DNA from: Hanstruepera marina
GTDB taxonomy: Bacteria > Bacteroidota > Bacteroidia > Flavobacteriales > Flavobacteriaceae
Assembly (NCBI RefSeq): GCF_019880635.1
Contig: NZ_JAINVX010000003.1
Coordinates: forward strand, 1-64,000
Direction: 5' to 3'
DNA: 64,000 nucleotides
Shown: piece by piece, positions 16,364 through 25,400 of the stretch
How positions within the stretch are numbered: position 1 is the first letter of the stretch
Layout: each line of letters begins with the position of its first letter
Position numbers and translations under genes: made by a program
The notes under the pieces: generated by a model
What the model was told of the DNA's origin: nothing
The model's database searches: none
Seen by the model: the letters and a program-made list of their open reading frames with translations, nothing else

Positions 16364-16925
16364 TATTTAATTGCTCATTAATCAATTCTTTTAAATTCTT
16401 TAGACAACGCGATTTTTGACTTTTCACAGTATTGTAATTACTATAGTTTAAATGCTCCTGTATTTCTTCCAAAGTCAAACCATTGTAATAGAAAAGCTTA
16501 AGTACTTTTTGACATTGTTCACCAAGTTTATCTAAACAAGATTCAATCAGCTTTTTATTATCATTAGTTGTTTCACTATATGTGCTGTCAATTGAGTTGA
16601 CATAAAAATTCAATCTGTTTTCATCTAAATCTAAAGTTTCTAATTTACTGTCCTTTTTTAAGTTTTTAAAAATCAGATACTTTCCTATAGAAAATAAATA
16701 GGTCTTTACTGAGCTGTTTAATGCTAAAACTTTTCCATTAATAATATTTTCAGTAAAAGCGATAATGGCATCTTGATAAATATCCAATATTGTTTCCTTG
16801 TCCAAGTTGTATTTTAATCCAAAGTTTAAGAAAGCTTTGCGGTTTTCCTTATAGATAGCTTCAAGCACTTTTATGTCACCTTGCCTAATCAGTAAAAAAA
16901 GCTTTTCGGTTTGCTCTTTGCTCAT
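16356..16925 (-). CDS. ECF-type RNA polymerase sigma factor
   Basis: The 189-aa product has the two-domain layout of ECF sigma factors. Region 2 (about 20-95) carries the -10-recognition helices around DIYQDAIIAFTENI and VKTYLFSIGKYLI. Region 4 (about 125-180) carries the helix-turn-helix YNGLTLEEIQEHLNYSNYNT, then VKSQKSRCLKNLK. It directs core polymerase to a small set of promoters and is usually held by a membrane anti-sigma factor; here the overlapping downstream gene fits that role. The gene is divergent from the HTCS gene, across an intergenic region with paired repeats. Its targets are unknown. Confidence 0.9.
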   Translation of the reverse strand: MSKEQTEKLFLLIRQGDIKVLEAIYKENRKAFLNFGLKYNLDKETILDIYQDAIIAFTENIINGKVLALNSSVKTYLFSIGKYLIFKNLKKDSKLETLDLDENRLNFYVNSIDSTYSETTNDNKKLIESCLDKLGEQCQKVLKLFYYNGLTLEEIQEHLNYSNYNTVKSQKSRCLKNLKELINEQLNNG

Positions 16926-16942
16926 TTAGTTAAATAAAAAGT

Positions 16943-17025
16943 AAAAGGTTAACCACATAATTGGAAAAAGATATCTAAAAGTAAGAAAACTATTAAAAAA
17001 TTTTGGAAAAAGATGTTAACCTTTT
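16943..17025. promoter_or_regulatory. Nested inverted and direct repeats between the ECF and HTCS genes
   Basis: AAAAGGTTAAC (16943-16953) and GTTAACCTTTT (17015-17025) form a perfect 11-bp inverted repeat 72 bp apart. Between and beside them, TTGGAAAAAGAT occurs at 16961-16972 and 17003-17014, exactly 42 bp (about four helical turns) apart. The region is the only space between two divergent regulatory genes, so it probably holds their operators. The TTGGAA core also occurs in the 21009-21044 repeat. Confidence 0.45.
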
Positions 17026-17094
17026 CTTTAAGTAAACACAAAACTATACAAAGTATAAAGTAATTAATTGACTTTTGATGAAGCTAAACGTTTT

Positions 17095-20000
17095 ATGAAT
17101 AATTTAAAGACACAGATTCTTTTTTTTATATGGCCTATTGCTATGTTTTCGCAATATGTCAATAAGCAAATAACGTTTAGTGAGCTTACAGTAGAACATG
17201 GGCTTTCTCAAAATAGTGTTATAAGTATAGCTCAAGACCAAACGGGATTCATGTGGTTTGCAACACAAGATGGATTAAACAAATACGATGGTAAACAATT
17301 CATTCAATATCCCTATCAGTTTGAAGATGTAACGCGAAATACTTACAGTAAGTTAGGAAAAGTTTATATTGATAATTTTGACCAGGTATGGATAGTAACC
17401 AATTCTGGAATGCTTCACAAACATGAGCAAGCTTCGGGAAATTTCAATTTGGTTGACAAAATAGGTAATGTTAGTACACTTTTACAGTCTACAAACAACG
17501 ATTATTTTATTGGTACTTATGGCTCTGGGTTGTATCATGTTTCAGAAAAAACAAAAGACACCATACAAATACTAAAACCAGAGGATAAACATTTAGTGGC
17601 TTATGATATGTATCAATTTGATGAAAGTATTTTGGTCGCCACTTCAAATGGCATTCTTGATATTAAAAGTGATGGAAAATATCAATTTATAGAAGTTGAA
17701 GACGGTACTAACTTTAGTTCGTTTTCAAGATTACCACAAAGCAAAAGGCTGTTTCTTGGAAGTTTTGGAAAAGGGTTGTTTATAGCTCATGAAGATGAAA
17801 AAAAGTTTGAACAGTTTACGGGTTTTAGTAACGATAAGCTTCCAGGAGATTTAATTATTCAAGATCTTTTGGTAGATAGTAGCGGAAAGCTATGGATAGC
17901 TACTTACGGAGATGGTGTGTTTTTGATTGATTTTTCTATAGAGACCATTCAACATTTTATAGCCAATAAAACCAATCCATTTGCTTTACATTACAATGAT
18001 GTATTGTCTCTTTACGAGGATTTTACGGGTATTGTTTGGTTAGGAACAGATGGTTCAGGCTTGAGCTATTATGATAAAGATTTGGTGAAATTTAATGTCC
18101 TTACAAATAAACAAGCACCAGATAACGTGAACATAGATTTTGTAAGAGCCATTGCAGAAAGAAATGGAGATGTGTGGTTGGGCACTTCTAACAAAGGATT
18201 AACAACCATAAATTTTGAAACGGATGTTTATACGATGTACACTACAAAAAATTCATCGTTAGCAAGTGATAGAGTGATGAGTTTGCACAATAACGCAGAA
18301 GGGTTATGGATTGGACATCAAAACAGTGGTCTGCAAAAATTAGAGCACAACAAAAAGTTTAAAACTTTTGAGTCTACAAAAGGAATGTCTATTTGGAAAA
18401 TTTATCAAGCCGAAGGCCAAAGGCTATGGTTATGCACTTTAAATGGTCTGATTCTTTTTGATGAACAGCAAGGCATTATTAAAAAATACCATTCAGAAAA
18501 TTCTCTATTGCCATCAAACGCTATTAGAACTGTTGAAGCAGGTAGCAAAAATCAACTTTGGATAGGTACAGAAACTATTGGGTTATATCTTTTGGATACA
18601 GAAACCGATGCAATTACTGAAATCAAAGGGATTAAAGACAGAATAAAAACACTTTATTTTAATAAAGGAATTTTATGGATAGGCACCAATGGTAATGGTC
18701 TAAAATCATACAATACAAAAGATAAAACCATAAGACATTTTACAACTGAACAAGGCCTATCCAATAATGTTATTTATGGTATTCTATCAGCTTCTGATAA
18801 CAATCTATGGTTGAGTTCGAACAAAGGGCTGATGGGAATTGCGATAGATGAAGATGAAATTATAGAGATTGAAAATTTTAATAATTATGATGGTTTACAG
18901 ACTAATGAATTTAATACAGGTGCTTATTATAAAGATAATAAAGGCACCCTATATTTTGGAGGGTTAGAGGGTTTAAACTGGTTTGATCCCCAACAGCTAT
19001 CTTATAACACTAGTAAACCCAAAACTGTAATTACAGGTTTTGAGATATTTGCAAAATCACATGCAATTTCGGAAAATCAAGTGTTTTCTGCGAAACAAAA
19101 TACCATGACATTTACCTTTTCGGGATTGCATTATTCACAGCCCAATAGAAATCAGTATAAATATCAATTGGTAGATCATGATCCAGATTGGATTCTAGCT
19201 GGGAACAATAACAGAGCCCACTATACAAACCTACCGCCTGACGATTACACATTTAAGGTTATTTCAAGTAATTATGATGGCGTGTGGAATAAAGAGCCTG
19301 CTATATATAATTTTACTATTGAAAAACCTTGGTATTTAAGTTATCTAGCATTGATAAGTTATGGTTTTCTAGCCATCTTTATAAGTGTTTGGTTTTACAG
19401 ATATTTGAAATGGCGTTGGCACGTAAAAATGCAATTAGAGCTTGAACATCAAGAAACCGAACGCTTAAAGAAGCTTGATGAATTTAAAACCAAGTTGTAT
19501 ACTAACATCTCACATGAGTTTAGAACACCGTTAACGCTCATTTCTGGCCCTATTGATAATCAATTGGCTAAACCTAATATTATTCCGAGTGATAGAAAAG
19601 AACTCTCATTGGTAAAGCAAAATGCAGATAGGTTACTTGACTTGGTCAATCAAATGCTTGATCTTTCAATGATAGATTCAGGACAGATTAAACTCAAGGT
19701 GTCAAACGGTAACTTAACGGTATTATTAAAACAGATTATCAGTGCGTTTCAGTATACCGCCAATAAAAAAGACATTGAAATTAAAAGCCACATTGAAAAC
19801 CTTGATAATGTTTGGTTCGATAAAGATATTATTGAAAAGGTAATATCAAACCTATTGTCCAATGCTATAAAGTATACACCAAAAAACACCATCATAGTAT
19901 TTGAAGCAACCAGGCAAGAGGATATCTTGGTTTTATCGGTGATAAATAAAAGCCAACAAGTAGGTAAAAAAGATTTGACTAAATTATTTCAGCGTTTTTA

Positions 20001-20985
20001 TCAAGACAATGAGCTTTCCGATGGAGTAGGTGTTGGTTTAGCTCTGGTTCGTGATTTGGTAGACTTATCAAAAGGAACAATCATTGCCAATAATATCGAT
20101 ACTGACAAAATTCAATTTACAGTATCACTGCCCATAACAAAATCAGCTTTTAATGACAATGAAGTAATTATCCCTCAAAAGGATTTTAATATCCAGAAAA
20201 AATTAAATGGTTCTGTTCATTTAGATAAACATAAACCCATTTTGTTGATTGTTGAAGATGAACCAGATATTAGAACTTTTATAGTATTGTCTTTCAATGA
20301 AGATTACCAAATTATTGAAGCCGATAATGGAAAGTCTGGTATTGAAAAAGCACAAAAGCATCTCCCAGATTTGATTATTAGTGATGTGATGATGCCTGTT
20401 CAAGATGGTATTGAATTATGTGATAATATAAAAAATAATGAACTCACAAGTCATATTCCAGTTATATTGTTAACGGCAAAAGTTGGTGAACAAAACGAAA
20501 TCACAGGAATAAGAACAGGTGCAGATGCTTATATAACAAAGCCTTTCAACAGTGAAAAGCTTAAAGTAGTGGTTAAAAATCTTATTGAGAGTAGACAATT
20601 ACTGCAAAAACATTTCAGTAAAACACTAAATATCAATCCTGAATTAGCAATAACATCTACTGAAGAAGAATTTCTAAAAAGACTTCAAAATGTTGTAGAA
20701 ACTCACATTACCGATTCTGAATTTACCAGTGACCGGTTTGGAAAGCTCATGCAAATGAGCAGAACGCAATTACATAGAAAGCTTAAAGCAATTTCTAATA
20801 TGTCTACTAGTGAATTTATTCGTTCCCATCGATTAAACCTTGCTACAAACTTACTTGAAAAGTCAGATGCTACTGTTTCTGAAGTAGCTTATCAAGTAGG
20901 GTTCAATACGCCTTCATATTTTATTAAGTGTTTTAAAGATTCTTATGGGTTTACACCTAATGAATATCTCTCAAAATGCCTATAA
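17095..20985 (+). CDS. Hybrid two-component system sensor/regulator (HTCS)
   Basis: The ATG at 17095 is preferred because it opens a signal peptide (MNNLKTQILFFIWPIAMFSQ); the open frame extends upstream only to a TTG. In order the 1296-aa product has a periplasmic two-component-propeller sensor (about 25-660, repeated WIGT/LWIATYGDG motifs), a Y_Y_Y domain (about 670-742), a TM helix (about 745-770), a HisKA domain with phospho-acceptor His807 (SHEFRTPL), a HATPase domain (about 870-990), a receiver domain with Asp1097 (SDVMMP), and a C-terminal AraC-type HTH (about 1195-1296). HTCS proteins sense an extracellular ligand, often a glycan breakdown product, and activate neighbouring surface genes. 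A 21-bp-spaced direct repeat and a surface-protein operon lie immediately downstream. Confidence 0.95.
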   Translation: MNNLKTQILFFIWPIAMFSQYVNKQITFSELTVEHGLSQNSVISIAQDQTGFMWFATQDGLNKYDGKQFIQYPYQFEDVTRNTYSKLGKVYIDNFDQVWIVTNSGMLHKHEQASGNFNLVDKIGNVSTLLQSTNNDYFIGTYGSGLYHVSEKTKDTIQILKPEDKHLVAYDMYQFDESILVATSNGILDIKSDGKYQFIEVEDGTNFSSFSRLPQSKRLFLGSFGKGLFIAHEDEKKFEQFTGFSNDKLPGDLIIQDLLVDSSGKLWIATYGDGVFLIDFSIETIQHFIANKTNPFALHYNDVLSLYEDFTGIVWLGTDGSGLSYYDKDLVKFNVLTNKQAPDNVNIDFVRAIAERNGDVWLGTSNKGLTTINFETDVYTMYTTKNSSLASDRVMSLHNNAEGLWIGHQNSGLQKLEHNKKFKTFESTKGMSIWKIYQAEGQRLWLCTLNGLILFDEQQGIIKKYHSENSLLPSNAIRTVEAGSKNQLWIGTETIGLYLLDTETDAITEIKGIKDRIKTLYFNKGILWIGTNGNGLKSYNTKDKTIRHFTTEQGLSNNVIYGILSASDNNLWLSSNKGLMGIAIDEDEIIEIENFNNYDGLQTNEFNTGAYYKDNKGTLYFGGLEGLNWFDPQQLSYNTSKPKTVITGFEIFAKSHAISENQVFSAKQNTMTFTFSGLHYSQPNRNQYKYQLVDHDPDWILAGNNNRAHYTNLPPDDYTFKVISSNYDGVWNKEPAIYNFTIEKPWYLSYLALISYGFLAIFISVWFYRYLKWRWHVKMQLELEHQETERLKKLDEFKTKLYTNISHEFRTPLTLISGPIDNQLAKPNIIPSDRKELSLVKQNADRLLDLVNQMLDLSMIDSGQIKLKVSNGNLTVLLKQIISAFQYTANKKDIEIKSHIENLDNVWFDKDIIEKVISNLLSNAIKYTPKNTIIVFEATRQEDILVLSVINKSQQVGKKDLTKLFQRFYQDNELSDGVGVGLALVRDLVDLSKGTIIANNIDTDKIQFTVSLPITKSAFNDNEVIIPQKDFNIQKKLNGSVHLDKHKPILLIVEDEPDIRTFIVLSFNEDYQIIEADNGKSGIEKAQKHLPDLIISDVMMPVQDGIELCDNIKNNELTSHIPVILLTAKVGEQNEITGIRTGADAYITKPFNSEKLKVVVKNLIESRQLLQKHFSKTLNINPELAITSTEEEFLKRLQNVVETHITDSEFTSDRFGKLMQMSRTQLHRKLKAISNMSTSEFIRSHRLNLATNLLEKSDATVSEVAYQVGFNTPSYFIKCFKDSYGFTPNEYLSKCL

Positions 20986-21008
20986 CTGTTACTGTTTCCA
21001 GTCAATGT

Positions 21009-21044
21009 AACATATCTTTTATCTTTTGGAACATATCTGTTATC
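21009..21044 (+). promoter_or_regulatory. 21-bp-spaced direct repeat, probable HTCS operator
   Basis: AACATATCTTTTATC (21009-21023) and AACATATCTGTTATC (21030-21044) differ at one base and are 21 bp apart, two helical turns. They lie between the HTCS stop and the 45-aa ORF. A TAATTTTA -7-like element at 21064-21071 follows 19 bp later with no TTTG box in front, so the second repeat would replace the -33 element. AraC-type regulators bind such direct repeats; assignment to the adjacent HTCS is inferred from position. Confidence 0.6.
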
Positions 21045-21094
21045 CATTAGATAAGCTTCCACATAATTTTATCCTATTCTAAATATAAAATGTA

Positions 21095-21232
21095 ATGGAA
21101 AGTGATATAACAAGCGCAGCCAAAAAAGAAAAAATATACTTAAGTATTGATCATCTTAAAAAGGGACAGTACGAGCTTGAAATATTGCTTAATAATAAAA
21201 TAATAAAGACAATTAAAATCTCAAAACCATGA
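21095..21232 (+). CDS. Small 45-aa protein, translationally coupled
   Basis: The ATG at 21095 gives a 45-residue product beginning MESDITSAAKKEKIYLSID and ending KTIKISKP. It is lysine-rich, with no signal peptide or membrane segment. The second half has an alternating pattern (KIYLSI, YELEILLNN, KIIKTIKI) expected of a short beta-hairpin or beta-strand set. Its TGA overlaps the ATG of the 406-aa lipoprotein gene (ATGA), strong evidence that it is translated. It is the first gene after the probable HTCS operator. I do not recognise a family; a regulatory or leader role is possible but unproven. Confidence 0.65.
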   Translation: MESDITSAAKKEKIYLSIDHLKKGQYELEILLNNKIIKTIKISKP

Positions 21233-22449
21233 AAACAAAAATCAACTTTATTCTTTCCGTATTCATTTTAATTATCGGTTGCACATCGGATGACAATGAC
21301 AACAATGATACTAATAACATAAATACTAATGATTTGTCTTCCATTCAAGGTGATTGGTATCGGGTAGGCGGTAATAACCCCAATAACAATGGTATGAAAG
21401 TGAATGTGGATAATGATCAAGGAATTATTGAAGTGCCCGCTTTGTCAAATTTTCAAGTTGATGATGTGAAATGGGCAGATATTTTACAATCTGATAATGA
21501 TGATAATCTATTTACATATCAAGAATTGGGAAGTAATTATAATTATTTCGATGCTACCATGGAATTAGGAGTTGATGATACATTGAGAATCAATATTGCA
21601 AGTTCAGGGGTTGGTAATATTCAAAAATGGGTAAGAACTTATATTGAACCAAACGAACCAGAACAACATGACTGCGCTCAATATGGAGGAGATGGCTTTT
21701 CGGATGGACGAACTGAAAATTGGGACGAATTCAATGAATTTGATTTATACCCGGCTTTACTGGCAACACCAAGCGAACCAGGTGGTGGCTATTTCACATT
21801 TGAAATTGGTACACAATTGGTTCCAGGAGTATCCATATATTCTCCTTTAGGAACATCAGGTACAATTTTTACAGGCTCTTCTGCAGGTACTTCAGACCCT
21901 AATACTAATCGCATGGCATTTTTGGCACATCCTGAAATAGTCTATGATGTTCGAGTCAATCCAGCTCATGGTAGCGCCGCATTTCCCCTAGAATATACCA
22001 TGTCTTGGTCCTATACACCAACTGAAGATTGTTATGAGCCAAACAATACGTTTCAACAGGCCAAGTTTATACCAAAGGATGAGACTCTTGAAGCTTATGG
22101 AATATCTGGATACGTGACTAATTATGTGTCTTCAGGAGATGAGAACACTTATGATTGGTATAAATTTACAACTACTACAGAAAGTAGATTACGTTTTACA
22201 TTAGAAAGCTGCCCTTCAGATTTAACGGTTTGGTGTAATTTACTAAATAGTGACGGAAATTTTGTTAATAGTCCCCCAACAACTATATCTGGCAATACAT
22301 TTTATGTTGAATCCAATGGTTATGTGCCATCAGGAACATATTACGTCCAATTAGAATTGACGGGTGACGTTGCAGTAGATTTAAACACGCGAAGTATTCC
22401 TGAATTCTGGACTACGCCATACGAATTCAGAGTTGAGGCTATTGAGTAA
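21229..22449 (+). CDS. Lipoprotein with C-terminal PPC-like beta domain
   Basis: The 406-aa product has a lipoprotein signal peptide with Cys18 (LIIGC) as the lipid-attachment residue. An Asp/Asn-rich linker (DDNDNNDTNN) follows. About 45-140 is a beta-rich segment. About 270-400 resembles a bacterial pre-peptidase C-terminal (PPC) domain (YEPNNTFQQAKFI, DWYKFTTTTESRLRFTL, GTYYVQLEL). It should sit in the outer membrane, facing either side. The start overlaps the stop of the 45-aa ORF, and the giant protein gene begins within or just after its end, so all three are one operon. It may help anchor or present the giant protein, or bind the same ligand. No catalytic motif is seen. Confidence 0.8.
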   Translation: MKTKINFILSVFILIIGCTSDDNDNNDTNNINTNDLSSIQGDWYRVGGNNPNNNGMKVNVDNDQGIIEVPALSNFQVDDVKWADILQSDNDDNLFTYQELGSNYNYFDATMELGVDDTLRINIASSGVGNIQKWVRTYIEPNEPEQHDCAQYGGDGFSDGRTENWDEFNEFDLYPALLATPSEPGGGYFTFEIGTQLVPGVSIYSPLGTSGTIFTGSSAGTSDPNTNRMAFLAHPEIVYDVRVNPAHGSAAFPLEYTMSWSYTPTEDCYEPNNTFQQAKFIPKDETLEAYGISGYVTNYVSSGDENTYDWYKFTTTTESRLRFTLESCPSDLTVWCNLLNSDGNFVNSPPTTISGNTFYVESNGYVPSGTYYVQLELTGDVAVDLNTRSIPEFWTTPYEFRVEAIE

Positions 22450-22462
22450 AGAGAAATATAAA

Positions 22463-25400
22463 ATGCTATTAATCAAAAATATTATGAAACTGTTTTTTAA
22501 CTTAAAAACCCCAATCCTCTTTTGTTTAATACTGTGCTTACCAGTTACATTGTTTGCGCAAGCCCCAACTGAGCCCTCAACAGCATTTGTTGTTGAAAGT
22601 ACAACTTCATCAACAATTACAATAAGTTTTACTCCAGGTATTGGAAGTAGTAGGCTTATTGTTGCAAATGAGGGTACACATACCGGACCTGTGAGTGACT
22701 TCTCTACTTTTCAATTTCCAGGAGTCAAATCTTATGGATCAACACCATTTTCTCAAGGCTCTGGTTATATTGTTTATGTTGGTCCAGAAGCATCCAATAT
22801 TACACTTACTGGATTTTCTGAAGGTACAACATATTATTTTACAGTATATGAAGGTAGTAGCTCTAGTTCTTTTTTTGGTAGTCCTGTATTACTTGGTGAA
22901 GCAACAATAGCTGCGCCTACAGTTCCAACTTTGCAAGCTAGTTTCACTTCTTTTGTTGCCAATGCTACCAGCATGACCCTCAATTTTGATAGTGGTGATG
23001 GTTCTAATCGCATTGTACTTGCTAGAGAAGGTGGTGCAGTAAATGCTGAACCTATAGATGGAATCACTTATTCGGCAAATACATCATTTCCTTTTGGGAG
23101 CCAAATAGGTTCAGGAAATTATGTGGTTTATAACGGTTCAGGAAATACAGTTCAAGTAAATAATCTTCAGTTTGGTAGTACTTACCATTTTGCTATTTTT
23201 GAGTATAATGGTTCTTCAGGTAGTGAACTTTATTTAAAACCTGGAGATACAGATTCAGAGAGTACTTATGTAGCTCCAGCTAGTCCAGCAACTTCTTTGG
23301 TGTTTTCGGGTATAGATACTGATGAGTTTGATTATGATTTTACTAAAGGTTCAGGACAAAGACGTATCACGATTGCTAGACAAGGTAGTCCTGTTAACGT
23401 AACGCCTCAAAATGGTATAGATTATTCTCATGATGTAGATTTTGGAGAAGGTGACAATCTTGGCGATGGCGGTGATGGTTCAGGGAATAGTAATTTTGTT
23501 GTTGGAGATACTAACTTTGAAAATGGATTTATAAGAAGTCTTAACCATAGCACAACCTATCATATTAAGATTTTTGAATATAATGGTAGTGGAACCCAAA
23601 CATTATACAATACAACACCTTTATCAGGTAGTACAACCACTTTATCTAGACCATCTTCTCATGGTAGCTTTCAAACCACTACAAACATTGATGGGGACAG
23701 AGTAACTTTAAACATAACTGCTGGAGATGGACAAGGTAGAATTATTATAGCCAGAAAAGATGCTCCTGTTAATGTGGAGCCAGTAGACTTTTCTAGCTAT
23801 TCCACTAATTTTACATTTGGAAATGGTGCTAATTTAGGTGATGGTGGAGATGGTACTAGTAATAATAATTTTGTTGTTTCCTACACCGGAAATTTGTCTC
23901 CAAAAACCATTACTAATTTAGATGCCAATAGCACCTATTATTTCAAAATGTTTGAATACAATGGAAATTCATTTGATAATAAACTGTTTTTAACCTCTCA
24001 ACCCTCACAAGGAAGTGTATCAGGTGTAGAAACATCAGCAACAACGCTTGGTTATCCAGATCAGGCATCTACTGGGTTTACATACACAGCTTATGCCAGC
24101 AGAATATTTTATAACTTTTCGTCTCAAGGTAATGGCTCTAAACGTTTAGTAATAGCAAGGAAAGATACACCAATTGATGATGCTATTGTACCAACGTTAC
24201 ATAGTTCGAATTATATAGCAGATGAAAATTTTGGTGCAGGCACAGATCTTGGCAATGGACATTATGTAATATATAACGATAACTTCAATAGTGGCAATTT
24301 AAGAAATGTAGAGCCTGGTGCGACCTATTATTTTAGGATTTTCGATTTTAACGAAAATGCCACCGAAAGTTTTTATTTTACTTCAGCCGATGATAGCTCT
24401 AAAGGCACAGCTGTAGCTATGGACTATCCGTCAAGTCAACCAACCGATGTAAGCTTTAATAATGTATTGGGTAATGAAATGCGGATTAACTGGACTGGTG
24501 GCGACGGAACAGGAACTTTTATAGTAGCCAGTACCGTTGACCCAATTACATGGGAGCCACAAGATTTAGAGTATTATTATGCTAATAGTAGATATGCATT
24601 AAGTTCAACTTATAGAGTAGCTCCTAATACTTATGGTGTTTATCAAGGAACAGGTTCAACGGCGTTGATACGTAATTTGACACCAGGAACTACCTATTAT
24701 TTTGCCCTCTTTGAATATAATGGAAATACGTCTTCATTTGATAAAATATATTTGCGTCCTGCAGCCTTTGCAAGCCAAACGACTTTTGGGCCTCCAACAG
24801 ATAATGCCACAAACTTAACAACAAATACTATTGATGGCGATAGATTTAATGTAAGTTTTACCAAAGGAAATGGTAGTCGTAGAATAGTTGTAGCGACTAT
24901 TGATGGTGCAACACCAATTATACCAACAGATGGACAGGACTATGAAGCATGGTATAAGTTTGGAGAAGTTGGTCCTATTCCTAATAACGATAATAATAAA
25001 CTGGATGATTTTAATTATGTAGTATATAAAAATGAAGCATCATCACCATCAACAGCAGGATTTTCTTTACAAGGCTTACAACCAAACACAACCTATCATT
25101 TAAATGTTTATGAGTATAATGGTACAGTAGTAAACACATCTTATCTCACAGTAAACGATAACGATGGAGATCCCGTGGCAAGTATAAGTGAGACAACTTT
25201 AGGAACACCTACTGTACAAGCTCATACCATATCATTTTCAGAATTAACTGGAAATAGTGTGAAAGTAAATTGGGTAAATGGTGATGGCGATGGTCGTATT
25301 TTGATTGTTAAAGAAGGAAGTCCTGTAGATTTAGCAGCAGGATTCCCTGAAGACCTTGATGATTATAATGCATCATCTAGTTTTATTACAGCAGAAGATT

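Noticed and set aside
12668-16925. TPR-CHAT as part of a Craspase-like CRISPR defence system
   Set aside because: No Cas genes or arrays are nearby and the CHAT protein is exported and membrane anchored.
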